Source: Candidatus Dormiibacterota bacterium (lineage in GTDB: Bacteria > Chloroflexota > Dormibacteria > Aeolococcales > Bog-877). From it: 52,677 bases of DNA. A program made the position numbers and the translations under genes. Below, piece after piece: positions 1 through 7,899 of the stretch; positions within the stretch are counted from its first letter, which is position 1; every line of letters starts with the position of its first letter. The notes under the pieces were generated by a model that was not told where the DNA came from, searched no databases, and saw only the letters and a program-made list of their open reading frames with translations. The stretch covers positions 1 to 52,677 of the forward strand of contig DAHUZI010000110.1 in assembly GCA_027306595.1 (NCBI GenBank), given 5' to 3'.

Positions 1-1502
1 GCGACGTCGCGCAGCCCGCCCCCCGCCGCGAGCCGCCCCGGCGGGCCGCCGGCGCGCGGCGCGGCGAGGATGAGCGGGACCGGGTTGGTCGTGTGCGCGG
101 TGAAGGGGCCCCCGGCGGCGGGGTCCACCATGACCTCGGCGTTGCCGTGGTCGGCGGTGAAGCAGAGGAGGGTCCCCGCGCGGCGGCAGGCGGCAAGGAT
201 CGCGCCCACCCCCTGGTCGACCGCCTCCACCGCCGTGACGGTCGCCGCGAGGTCGCCGGTGTGGCCGACCATGTCGGCGTTGGCGAAGTTGACGATGATG
301 AGCCCGTCGCCGCCGGTCGTGACCCGGTCCACGACCGCCTGGGCGATCGCCTGGGCCCGCATGGTGGGGGCACGGTCGTAGGTCGCGACCGTCGCCGAGG
401 GGATGAGGAGCCGCTCCTCCCCCGGCAGCGGCGCCTCCCGGCCCCCGTTGATGAAGTAGGTGACGTGGGCGTACTTCTCTGTCTCGGCGACGTGGAACTG
501 GGTGAGGCCGGCGTCGGCGACCACCGCCCCCAGGGTCTGGGGGACGTCGGGCTTGGGGAACACGACCCCGACGTCGAGCTCCTGGGCGTACGGGGTGAAG
601 GTGACGACCGTGAGGGGCTCCACCCGGGGGCCGCGCGCGAAGCCGTCGAAGGTCGGGTCGACGAGGGCGTGGACGAGCTCGCGCGCGCGATCGGGGCGGA
701 AGTTGCAGTGGATGACGGTGTCGCCGGGGGCGACCCGCGACGGCGGGGCCGATCCGTCGACGACGCGGGCCGGGGGGATGAACTCGTCCCCCACCCCGGC
801 CTCGTACTGGCGCTCGACATAGGCGATCGCGTCGGGGACCACGGGCCCGCCGGGCCCGACGATGACGGCATAGGCGCGCGCGAGGCGCTCCCAGCGGCGG
901 TCGCGGTCCATCGCGAAGTAGCGCCCGCCGATGCTGGCGATCCGGCCGACGCCGATCGCGCGCAGGCGGTCCCGGGCCGCCGCCAGGAAGCCAAGACCGC
1001 TGGTCGGCGCGGTGTCGCGCCCGTCGAGGAAGGCGTGGAGCTGGACGTCGGTCTGGCCCAGGCGTCGGCAGAGCTCCGCCACCGCGAGGACGTGGTCGGT
1101 GTGGCTGTGGACCCCACCGGGGGAGATCAGGCCGAGGAGGTGGACGGTCCGGCCCCGCTGGCGGGCTGCGCCGATCGCGGCCACCAGGGCCGGGTTCGAA
1201 AAGAAGCTCTGATCCTCCAGGGCGGCCTGGATGCGGGTGAGGTCCTGGAGGACGACCCGCCCGGCGCCGATGGTGAGGTGGCCGACCTCGGAGTTGCCCT
1301 GCTGCCCCGGGGGCAGCCCGACGGCCGGGCCGTGGGCCGCGACCACGGTGCTGGCCGCCTCCTGCCCGAGCCCGTCGAGGGTCGGGGTGCGAGCCTGGGC
1401 GATGGCGTTGCCGGGGCCGGCCGGCGCCACCCCCCAGCCGTCGGCGATGCAGAGGACGGCTGGGGTCGGGGGGTGCGCCGTCGGCGTGGGGGGCTCCGCC
1501 AT
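1..1502 (-). CDS. gpmI: 2,3-bisphosphoglycerate-independent phosphoglycerate mutase (3' end cut by window)
   Basis: Interconverts 3- and 2-phosphoglycerate in the cytoplasm with two divalent metal ions and a phosphoserine intermediate. The minus-strand frame reads ADGWG (metal Asp21), then QGNSEVGH with the phosphoserine residue at about S71, then GGVHSHTDH, DGRDTAPTSG, GRYFAMDRDRRWER and TADHGNAE, the alkaline-phosphatase-superfamily signature order of iPGM. About 500 residues are present; the family is about 510-520 long, so only the last 15-20 residues lie beyond base 1. The ATG shares one base with the tpiA stop (TGATG), so it is probably translationally coupled as the fourth gene of gap-pgk-tpiA-gpmI. 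It is the cofactor-independent type, unrelated to the GpmA type. Confidence 0.95.
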   Translation of the reverse strand, partial: MAEPPTPTAHPPTPAVLCIADGWGVAPAGPGNAIAQARTPTLDGLGQEAASTVVAAHGPAVGLPPGQQGNSEVGHLTIGAGRVVLQDLTRIQAALEDQSFFSNPALVAAIGAARQRGRTVHLLGLISPGGVHSHTDHVLAVAELCRRLGQTDVQLHAFLDGRDTAPTSGLGFLAAARDRLRAIGVGRIASIGGRYFAMDRDRRWERLARAYAVIVGPGGPVVPDAIAYVERQYEAGVGDEFIPPARVVDGSAPPSRVAPGDTVIHCNFRPDRARELVHALVDPTFDGFARGPRVEPLTVVTFTPYAQELDVGVVFPKPDVPQTLGAVVADAGLTQFHVAETEKYAHVTYFINGGREAPLPGEERLLIPSATVATYDRAPTMRAQAIAQAVVDRVTTGGDGLIIVNFANADMVGHTGDLAATVTAVEAVDQGVGAILAACRRAGTLLCFTADHGNAEVMVDPAAGGPFTAHTTNPVPLILAAPRAGGPPGRLAAGGGLRDV

Positions 1503-2269
1503 CAGGCGGGGGGGCCCGCGGCCCGGACGATGGCGCAGAACGTCTCGGCTCGGAGGCTGGCCCCGCCCACCAGCGCCCCGTCGACCGCGGGCTCGGCGAA
1601 GAAGCGGGCGGCGTTGTCGCCGTCGACACTGCCCCCGTACAGGATCCGGACCGCCTCGGCGACCGGTCCGAACATCGACCCGAGCACCGAGCGGATCCCC
1701 ACCGCGGCGTCCACCGCGTCAGAGGCCTGGGCGGCCCGGCCGGTCCCGATCGCCCCGCGTGGTTCGTAGGCGATGGTGCAGCGGGCGGCCTCGTCCTCGG
1801 AGAGGCCGACCAGGGCCCGGCGCACCTGCTCGGCCACGACCTGGGCGGCAGCCCCGCGGTCGCGCTCGGCCTGGGTCTCCCCCACCGCCACGATGGGGAG
1901 CAGCCCGCAGGAGAGGGCGGCCTCCAGCTTGCGGTGGACGACGGCGTCGTCCTCACCGAACTCCTGGCGCCGCTCGCTGTGCCCGATCAGGACGTGGGTG
2001 CAGAGGTCGGTCAGCATCGAGCCCGCGATCTCGCCGGTGTGGGGCCCGGGCCGCGCCCAGTGGAGGTTCTGGGCCCCCAGCTGGAGGCGGGGGTCTCCGG
2101 CGAGGTGGCGGCCGACCGCCCAGAGGCTGATGAAGGGCGGCATCAGCAGGACATCGCAGGCGGGGTGGGCGTCGAGGCCGGCTCCGATCGCCTCCGCCAG
2201 GCTGACCGCCTCGGCCACCGTCGTGTGCATCTTCCAGTTGCCCGCGACCAGGCGACGGCGGACCGCCAT
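1502..2269 (-). CDS. tpiA: Triosephosphate isomerase with altered loop-6 hinge
   Basis: Interconverts dihydroxyacetone phosphate and glyceraldehyde 3-phosphate. At 255 residues it is the normal length for the (beta/alpha)8 enzyme. Visible catalytic residues are Asn11/Lys13 in GNWKMH, His97 in IGHSERR and Glu169 in AYEP; phosphate-binding GGSV and GALVGGASL are also present. The oddity is directly after the catalytic Glu: the near-invariant hinge P-V-W of the mobile lid loop reads P-R-G (residues 170-172), although the rest of the loop (AIGTG) is intact. The DNA there is unambiguous and in frame. The ATG overlaps the pgk stop by one base (TGATG). Function is assigned with high confidence; the effect of the hinge change is unknown. 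Confidence 0.95.
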   Translation of the reverse strand: MAVRRRLVAGNWKMHTTVAEAVSLAEAIGAGLDAHPACDVLLMPPFISLWAVGRHLAGDPRLQLGAQNLHWARPGPHTGEIAGSMLTDLCTHVLIGHSERRQEFGEDDAVVHRKLEAALSCGLLPIVAVGETQAERDRGAAAQVVAEQVRRALVGLSEDEAARCTIAYEPRGAIGTGRAAQASDAVDAAVGIRSVLGSMFGPVAEAVRILYGGSVDGDNAARFFAEPAVDGALVGGASLRAETFCAIVRAAGPPA

Positions 2270-3534
2270 CAGGTGGGGACGGACGCCGGCGAGGGGGCGG
2301 CGATCGGCGCCGCGAGGGTCGGGTCGCCCGCCCGCCGGAGCGCGGCGACCCCGGGCAGGGTGCGCCCCTCGAGGAACTCCAAGGTGGCGCCGCCCCCGGT
2401 GCTCACGTGGTCGAAGCGCTCGAGGAGGCCGACCTGGTGGAGCGCCGCGGCGAGATCGCCGCCGGCGATGACCGCCGTCGCCCGCCCGGCGAGAATCGCC
2501 AGCGCCACCTGGCGGGTCGCCTCGGCGAACGGCTCCCGCTCGTACAGGCCGAGCGGCCCGTTCCAGACGATGGTGCCGGCGTCGGCCAGCAGGGGCCGCC
2601 AGGCGGCGACGGTCGCGGGGCCGAGGTCGAGGAGCATCTCGTCGGCCGGGATCGCGCGAACGTCGACGGATCGGATCCGATCCCGGGGCGCCTGCGGGTC
2701 GGGCGCGACCTGGACATCGGTGGGCAGCCGCAGATCCACCCCCAGGGTGGCGGCGCGGCGGACGAGGTCCAGGGCCTGGTCGACGGCGTCGGGCTCGGTG
2801 AGCGAGGTGCCCACCCCGCTGCCGGCGGCGAGCAGGAAGGTCGACGCCATCGCCCCGCCGAGGCAGAGCGCCTGCACCCGGCCGAGGAGGTTCTCCAGGA
2901 GGGCGAGCTTGGTCGAGAGCTTGCTCCCGCCGACGACCGCCACCAGGGGCCGCGCCGGCTCGGCCAGAAGCGCGCCGAGCTGGTCCAGCTCCCGCGCCAT
3001 GAGCCGCCCGGCCACCGCCGGGAGCCGCTGCGCCACCCCGACCGTGGAGGCATGGGCGCGGTGGGCGGTGCCGAAGGCGTCATTGACGAAGAGGTCGCCG
3101 AGGCGGGCGAGAGCGTCCGCGAAGGCGGGGTCGTTGGCCTCCTCGCCGGGATGGAAGCGCAGGTTCTCGAGCAGGACGACCTGGCCCGGCTCCATCCTGG
3201 CGACCGCCCCCTCGACCGCCTCGCCGACGCAGTCGGAAAGCGCTGCGACCGGGGCGCCGAGCAGCTCGGCCAGCCGTTGCGCCAGCGGTGCGGTCGCCAG
3301 CTGCGGGTCCACCTGCCCCCGCGGCCGGCCCAGATGGGTGACGAGCACGGTGCGGGCGCCCCGGCGGCGGAGCTCGACCACGGTCGGCAGGGCGGCCCGG
3401 ATCCGGGTGTCGTCGCGGAGCCGGCCGTCGTCGGCGATCGGGACGTTGAAGTCGACCCGGACCAACACGCGGCGCCCGGCCACGTCGACGTCGTCGAGGC
3501 CGGCGGCGCGCGCCGGCGCCGGCTGCGCCGCCAT
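2269..3534 (-). CDS. pgk: Phosphoglycerate kinase
   Basis: Transfers phosphate from 1,3-bisphosphoglycerate to ADP, the first ATP-yielding step of glycolysis. The 421-residue protein shows the N-domain substrate motifs RVDFNVP, THLGRP and FVNDAFGTAHRAHAS, and the C-domain nucleotide-binding motifs VVGGSKLSTK, WNGPLGLYE, AGGD and STGGGA. A longer frame runs upstream, but the ATG at 3534 is preferred: it places LDDVDVAGRRVLVRVDFNVP near the N terminus as in the family and lies two bases after the gap stop. Its stop overlaps the tpiA start by one base, so gap, pgk, tpiA and gpmI form one tightly packed unit. Confidence 0.96.
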   Translation of the reverse strand: MAAQPAPARAAGLDDVDVAGRRVLVRVDFNVPIADDGRLRDDTRIRAALPTVVELRRRGARTVLVTHLGRPRGQVDPQLATAPLAQRLAELLGAPVAALSDCVGEAVEGAVARMEPGQVVLLENLRFHPGEEANDPAFADALARLGDLFVNDAFGTAHRAHASTVGVAQRLPAVAGRLMARELDQLGALLAEPARPLVAVVGGSKLSTKLALLENLLGRVQALCLGGAMASTFLLAAGSGVGTSLTEPDAVDQALDLVRRAATLGVDLRLPTDVQVAPDPQAPRDRIRSVDVRAIPADEMLLDLGPATVAAWRPLLADAGTIVWNGPLGLYEREPFAEATRQVALAILAGRATAVIAGGDLAAALHQVGLLERFDHVSTGGGATLEFLEGRTLPGVAALRRAGDPTLAAPIAAPSPASVPT

Positions 3535-3536
3535 GG

Positions 3537-4571
3537 TCAGCGGCTCGCGGCGGGGACGGCGGCCGGGATCCGGGATGCGACCAGCTGGGCGAGCTCCACC
3601 ACCCGGCAGGAGTAGCCCCACTCGTTGTCGTACCAGCTGCAGACCTTGAGGAGGCGGTCGCCGATCATCATCGTCGAGGGGAGGTCGACGATCGACGAGC
3701 GGGGATCGCCGCGGTAGTCGGTGGAGACCAGGGGCTCGTCGCTGACGCCCAGGATCCCGGCCAGCGGCCCGGTGGCGGCGGCGCGGAAGGCCTCGTTCAC
3801 GCTCGCCACGGTGGCCGGGCGGCAGAGGGTCACGGTGAGGTCGACCAGGGACACAGTTGGGGTCGGGACCCGAAGCGAGTAGCCGTGGACCCGGCCCTTG
3901 AGCTCGGGCAGCACCAGCGCCAGCGCCCTGGCCGCCCCGGTGGTGGTGGGGATCATCGAGAGGGCGGCGGCGCGGGCCCGGCGCAGGTCCTTGTGGGGCC
4001 CGTCGAGGAGCACCTGGTCATTGGTGTAGGCGTGCACCGTCGTCATCAGCCCGGCCTCGATCCCGAAGGTGTCGTGCAGGACCTTGGCCGCCGGCGCCAG
4101 GCAGTTGGTGGTGCACGAGGCGTTGGAGATGACCCGGTGCGCCTGCGGGTCGTAGGCGCTCTGGTTCACGCCCAGGCAGACGGTGAGATCCTCGTGGGTG
4201 GCGGGGGCGGTGATGAGCACGGTGTGCGCGCCGCCGCGGTCGATGTGGGCCCTCGCCTTGGCGGCATCGGTGAAATGGCCCGAGGCCTCGACCACGATCG
4301 TGGCCCCCAAGGTCCCCCAGGGGACCGCGCCCGGCTCGCGCTCCGCGTACACCCGGATCCGCCGCCCGTCGACCACCAGCTGGTCGCCGTCGGCCGCGAC
4401 CGTGCCCGGGTACGGCCCCAGGACGGAGTCGTGGCGCAGGAGGTGACCGAGCGTCGCCGGCTCGGTGACGTCGTTGACCGCCACCACCTCGAGGTCGTGC
4501 GCGTCGCGCGCGGCTCGGAACACATTGCGCCCGATCCGGCCGAAGCCGTTGATCCCGATCCGCACCGTCAT
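3537..4571 (-). CDS. gap: Glyceraldehyde-3-phosphate dehydrogenase, type I
   Basis: Oxidises glyceraldehyde 3-phosphate to 1,3-bisphosphoglycerate. The 344-residue protein has the Rossmann motif INGFGRIGRN (about 6-15), Asp34 in VAVND, which favours NAD over NADP, the catalytic Cys153 in SNASCTTNCLAP, and His180 in TTVHAYTNDQ. The C-terminal WYDNEWGYSCRV is typical. The ATG at 4571 is chosen over an upstream one because a GGAGG ribosome-binding site lies 8 bases before it and the Rossmann strand starts right after. It heads the glycolytic unit gap-pgk-tpiA-gpmI and follows rapZ after 108 bases, so it probably has its own promoter. Confidence 0.97.
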   Translation of the reverse strand: MTVRIGINGFGRIGRNVFRAARDAHDLEVVAVNDVTEPATLGHLLRHDSVLGPYPGTVAADGDQLVVDGRRIRVYAEREPGAVPWGTLGATIVVEASGHFTDAAKARAHIDRGGAHTVLITAPATHEDLTVCLGVNQSAYDPQAHRVISNASCTTNCLAPAAKVLHDTFGIEAGLMTTVHAYTNDQVLLDGPHKDLRRARAAALSMIPTTTGAARALALVLPELKGRVHGYSLRVPTPTVSLVDLTVTLCRPATVASVNEAFRAAATGPLAGILGVSDEPLVSTDYRGDPRSSIVDLPSTMMIGDRLLKVCSWYDNEWGYSCRVVELAQLVASRIPAAVPAASR

Positions 4572-4616
4572 CGTGCGTTCCTCCAGGGTTGGCTGCGGCC
4601 CCGCCCTCGCTCTCGC

Positions 4617-4622
4617 ATCATA
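4617..4622 (-). promoter_or_regulatory. Possible -10 element for gap
   Basis: The 108 bases between the rapZ stop and the gap start contain TATGAT on the minus strand, about 45 bases upstream of the gap ATG, in a short AT-richer patch within GC-rich DNA. No convincing -35 hexamer lies at 17 bases. Assigned only from -10 similarity and position. Confidence 0.3.
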
Positions 4623-4679
4623 CAAAGGGCCCGCGCGCGCGCCCCACCCTCCCCGATGCGAGCTGTCAGGGCGCCGACG

Positions 4680-5468
4680 TCAGCCGCAGTCGCGATGCCA
4701 GGTCAGGACCGGCCAGCCCCGCGCCCGCCAGCGGCGGGCGGCGGCCCTTGCCATCGCCACCGATCGGTGCCGGCCCCCGGTGCAGCCGAAGGCGACGCGG
4801 AGCACCGGCCGGCCCCGGTCCCGATAGGCGGGGCGCAGCCGCTCCAGGGTCTCGGTCAGCCCCCGAAGGCAGAGCTGGGCGGCGGGCTGCCCGAGGACGA
4901 AGGCGTGCACCGTTGGGTCGCGGCCGCTCAGGGGGCGCAGCGCGGGCTCCCAGTACGGGTTGCGCAGGAACCGGGTGTCGACGCACCAGTCGCAGTCGGA
5001 CGGGACCCCGCCCCGGAACGCGAACGACTCCGCCACCAGAAGCGGCGTCCGCCGCCCGTCCGCCGCCGCCACCGCGCTCACCAGCCGGGCAGCGCGGCGG
5101 CGCACGGTGGCCAGGTCGAGGCCGGAGCTGTCGAGCACGACCTGGGCCCGGGTCCTGGCTGGCGCCAGCCGGCGGCGACGGTCGGCGAGCGCGGCCCGGG
5201 CGCCGGCGGCCCCGGCAGGCGGCGGCGTCGCTCCCCAGCGACGCCAGCGGGCCAGGCAGGCCGTGTCGTCGGCGTCGAGGGCGATCCGCAGGTCGGCGGG
5301 GTCGGCGGCCAGGCTCGGATCGGCGAGCCGGTCGGCATCGGCGAGCTCGCCCTCGCTGCCCCAGCTGCCGGGGGCGCCCTCGAGCCACGTGGCCACCCGG
5401 GCGGCGCCGCTCCCGGGGGGCCCGGTCACCAGCAGCCGGAGGGTCGGACGCCCGGGGGCCGGGGTCAC
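4680..5468 (-). CDS. rapZ: RapZ/YvcJ-family protein with degenerate P-loop
   Basis: RapZ proteins pair an N-terminal P-loop ATPase fold with a C-terminal domain that, in E. coli, senses glucosamine-6-phosphate and binds small RNAs. In this 262-residue protein the C-terminal half is well conserved: ESFAFRGGVPSDCDW (147-161), DTRFLRNPYWEPALRPLSG (164-182), then GCTGGRHRSV (228-237), which matches the sugar-phosphate site. The N-terminal nucleotide loop is GPPGSGAAR (16-24) instead of GxxGxGKS, so the essential Lys and Ser are missing. The GTG start shares GTGA with the uvrC stop, implying coupling. In Actinobacteria and Firmicutes this gene is normally followed by yvcK and whiA; here gap follows directly. 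Family assignment is firm; ATP use is doubtful. Confidence 0.85.
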   Translation of the reverse strand: MTPAPGRPTLRLLVTGPPGSGAARVATWLEGAPGSWGSEGELADADRLADPSLAADPADLRIALDADDTACLARWRRWGATPPPAGAAGARAALADRRRRLAPARTRAQVVLDSSGLDLATVRRRAARLVSAVAAADGRRTPLLVAESFAFRGGVPSDCDWCVDTRFLRNPYWEPALRPLSGRDPTVHAFVLGQPAAQLCLRGLTETLERLRPAYRDRGRPVLRVAFGCTGGRHRSVAMARAAARRWRARGWPVLTWHRDCG

Positions 5469-7405
5469 AGGACCTCCTTGATCGCCAGGGCGACGGGCCG
5501 GGTCACGCCCGGGACGGCGGTGAGCTCGTCGACGGTCGCGAGCCGGATCGCCTCCACGGTGCCGAACCGGCGCAGGAGCGCCCGCCTCCGCTTGGGGCCG
5601 AGCCCGTGGATCTCGTCGAGCCGGCTGCTGCGGACGGCCTGCTGGCGCCGGGCCCGGTGGCGGGTGATGGCGAAGCGGTGCGCCTCGTCGCGCAGCCGCT
5701 GGAGCAGGAAGAGCGTCTCGCTCGCCAGCGGGATCCGGATCGGGTCCCCACGGCCGGGCGGGAAGACCTCCTCCAGCCGCTTGGCCAGGCCGAACAGCGG
5801 CAGGCGGGCGAGGCCCAGCGCCAGGAGGGCCTCGGCGGCCGCATTCACCTGGCCGCGGCCGCCGTCGACGATGACCAGGTCCGGCCGCACCCCGAAGCTC
5901 TGGTCGGCGGGCCCGCCATCGCCCGCCCCCTCGGCCGCGGGCGGGGCGGCGTGTCGGAACCGTCGCCTCAGGACCTCCTGGAGGCTGGCGAAGTCGTTGG
6001 CCCCGGTCACGGTCTGGATGTTGAAGATCCGGTAGTGGGCGGGGCAGGGCCGGCCGTCCTCGAACACGACCATGGAGCCGACGCTGTGGGTGCCCATGGT
6101 GTTGCTGATGTCGTAGCCCTCGATCCGGTGCGGGGGGGCGGTGAGCCCGAGCCGCTGTCGCAGGTCCTCGAGCACGCCGGCGGTGCGCTCGCGGTCGTAG
6201 TCCTGGGCCACCTGGGCCTGGGCGCTGGCCGTGGTCGCCGCCTCGCTGGCGCGCCGCAGGAGCTCACGCAACGGCCCCCGGCGGGGCGTGTGGAGGCGGA
6301 CCCGGCCGCCGCGCTGCTCCGCCAGCCCGGTGGCGAGCAGGTCGGCCTCTGGCAGTGGGAAGGGCAGGAGCAGGCTGGCCGGCACGCGGGTCGCCCGCGC
6401 GTAGTGCTGGCCGATGAAGCTCTGCAGGGCCTCGGGGCCGTCGAGGCCGGTCAGCCCCTCCAGTGCGTGGGTCTCGAGGCCGAGCACCCGGCCGGAGCGG
6501 ACCGCCAGGATCGCGACCATCCCCTGCGAGCCGCTCTGGACGAAGCCGAGGCAATCGGCGTCGCCGCCCGGCCCGGCCACCACCTGGCGCTCCTCGAGGC
6601 GCTCCACCGCCCGCAGCCGGTCGCGCAGGCGGGCGGCGCGCTCGAACTCCATCGTCCGGCTCGCGTCGTCCATCTCGCGCCGGAGCCGGGTGACGACCGG
6701 GGTGGTCCTGCCGCCCATGAACTCGGCCACCTCGTCGAGGAGCGCGGCATACGCCGCCGGCGTCACCTGGTCCTCGCAGGGGCCGAGACAGAGCCCGAGG
6801 TGGTAGTCGAGGCAGACCCGGCCGCGTCGGAACTGGCTGTCGCCGCAGCCACGGAACGGGAAGATCGTCCGCAGCTGGCGGACCGTCGTGCGCAGGGCGG
6901 CGGCATCGGTGTGGGGGCCGAAGTAGCGCGAGCCGTCCTGGCCGAGCCGCCGGGTGTAGCCGGGCCGGGGGAACTGGCGCAGCCGCAGGTCGGCCTCCGT
7001 GGCGGGCACCGCCGGGGCGGGCTGGGCGGGCTCCGGCACCCGGAAGTACAGATAGTCCTTGTCGTCCTTGAGCCGCACGTTGTAACGGGGGCGGTGCCGC
7101 TTGATCAGCGTGCTCTCGAGGATCAGAGCCTCCCGCGAGCTGCCGCAGGGGATGACCGCGAAATCCGTCGCCTCGGTGACCAGCCGCTGGATCCGCCGCG
7201 GGTGGGCGGCGACCGCCGTGAAGTACGAGCGCAGCCGCGAGCGGAGCACCGCCGACTTGCCCACGTAGAGCACCCGCCCCTGGCGGTCGCGGAAGACGTA
7301 GACGCCCGGACCCTCGGGCGCCGCCGCCAGGCGGGCGTCGAGCAGCTCGCGCTGGGCGAGCAGCGACGCCCCGGCGGGCGCCGCCTGCGCCTCGGTCTCC
7401 AGCAC
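5465..7405 (-). CDS. uvrC: Excinuclease ABC subunit C
   Basis: Makes the two incisions on either side of a lesion in nucleotide excision repair. Domain order is clear: GIY-YIG nuclease at the N terminus (GVYVFRDRQGRVLYVGKS), a Cys-containing linker, a UVR motif that binds UvrB (EFERAARLRDRLRAVERL), the RNase H-like nuclease (IEGYDISNTMGTHSVGSMV, DLVIVDGGRGQVNAA) and a C-terminal helix-hairpin-helix pair (LDEIHGLGPKRRRALL, AVPGVTRPVALAIK). The frame stays open far upstream into unrelated sequence; GTG at 7405 gives 646 residues, the usual size, and lies 7 bases after the -10-like TACCAT, suggesting a leaderless mRNA. Its stop overlaps the rapZ start. Confidence 0.95.
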   Translation of the reverse strand: MLETEAQAAPAGASLLAQRELLDARLAAAPEGPGVYVFRDRQGRVLYVGKSAVLRSRLRSYFTAVAAHPRRIQRLVTEATDFAVIPCGSSREALILESTLIKRHRPRYNVRLKDDKDYLYFRVPEPAQPAPAVPATEADLRLRQFPRPGYTRRLGQDGSRYFGPHTDAAALRTTVRQLRTIFPFRGCGDSQFRRGRVCLDYHLGLCLGPCEDQVTPAAYAALLDEVAEFMGGRTTPVVTRLRREMDDASRTMEFERAARLRDRLRAVERLEERQVVAGPGGDADCLGFVQSGSQGMVAILAVRSGRVLGLETHALEGLTGLDGPEALQSFIGQHYARATRVPASLLLPFPLPEADLLATGLAEQRGGRVRLHTPRRGPLRELLRRASEAATTASAQAQVAQDYDRERTAGVLEDLRQRLGLTAPPHRIEGYDISNTMGTHSVGSMVVFEDGRPCPAHYRIFNIQTVTGANDFASLQEVLRRRFRHAAPPAAEGAGDGGPADQSFGVRPDLVIVDGGRGQVNAAAEALLALGLARLPLFGLAKRLEEVFPPGRGDPIRIPLASETLFLLQRLRDEAHRFAITRHRARRQQAVRSSRLDEIHGLGPKRRRALLRRFGTVEAIRLATVDELTAVPGVTRPVALAIKEVL

Positions 7406-7418
7406 GAACCTGATGGTA
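7403..7418 (-). promoter_or_regulatory. Leaderless-type promoter of uvrC
   Basis: The minus strand reads TACCAT (7418-7413), seven bases (CAGGTTC), then the GTG start of uvrC. No usable Shine-Dalgarno sequence precedes the GTG at normal spacing. A -10 hexamer this close puts the expected transcription start at or next to the start codon. The same geometry recurs at uvrB, polA, the LD-carboxypeptidase gene and gatC. Confidence 0.5.
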
Positions 7419-7472
7419 CCCCGAGATCGGCGCCGGGCCTGCCGGCGCCGCCCTGCGGGCGACCGGGCCGCC

Positions 7473-7493
7473 GGGCCAGCCTCGGTCTGGCCC
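7473..7493 (-). terminator. Hairpin between the uvrA unit and uvrC
   Basis: The roughly 300-base stretch between the small ORF (stop at 7705) and the uvrC start holds no convincing gene. It contains a perfect 7-bp stem, GGGCCAG (7473-7479) with CTGGCCC (7487-7493), and a 7-base loop. A T-run is missing, as often in GC-rich genomes, so factor-independent termination of the uvrA unit is only likely. Confidence 0.4.
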
Positions 7494-7704
7494 ACGGGGG
7501 CCCCGGAGGGAGCGCATTCGCCCGTGTGGGGCACGGGCTCCGGCTCGCCTCGGGGCAGCGGGCGGGCGTGACCGCCCCGGGCCGCTGCCCGTTCCCGCCA
7601 GGCGCCCTGCTCCCCCGGGGACGGCGGCGACCCCGCCCGGGCACGCGCCGGCCATGCCCGCGCCTGAAGGGCCCCGGCCCCGGACACGCCGGTTGCGGCC
7701 GCGC

Positions 7705-7899
7705 TCAGTGGCCGGAGAAGTAGCCGAGTGCCGCCAGCCCGATCACGATCACGAAGAGCAGCGTCAGCGCCCCCACCCCGATGAGGCAGCCCCGCCGCTG
7801 CCACCCGGTGAAGGTGCGGGGCGAGCCCCCGCCCCGGGGCCGGCGCGGGGGCTCGGGGGCGGGCCACCCGGCGGCGGGGCCGGCCGTGGGCGCCGTCAG
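7705..7899 (-). CDS. Small Pro-rich single-pass membrane protein, possible CTG start
   Basis: A 64-residue frame directly follows uvrA. The first half is Pro/Gly/Arg-rich and hydrophilic, and the second half is one strong membrane segment, [20 protein letters not shown], followed by LGYFSGH and a TGA stop. I find no ATG, GTG or TTG at the proper place. The only codon that gives the whole protein is a CTG sharing CTGA with the uvrA stop. A GTG further on would start inside the membrane segment. Protein-like composition and the clean membrane helix support a real gene; the start is uncertain and the function unknown. Arg/Gln residues just before the helix suggest an N-in topology. Confidence 0.5.
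   Translation of the reverse strand: MTAPTAGPAAGWPAPEPPRRPRGGGSPRTFTGWQRRGCLIGVGALTLLFVIVIGLAALGYFSGH

Noticed and set aside
7406..7704. Possible longer UvrC N terminus or a separate gene
   Set aside because: The frame is Arg/Pro/Gly-rich without motifs; UvrC's GIY-YIG domain begins just after 7405, which also has a -10 in front.
4589..7723. Plus-strand open frame of about 1040 codons
   Set aside because: Antisense shadow of rapZ and uvrC, with no recognisable domain and extreme Pro/Arg/Gly content.
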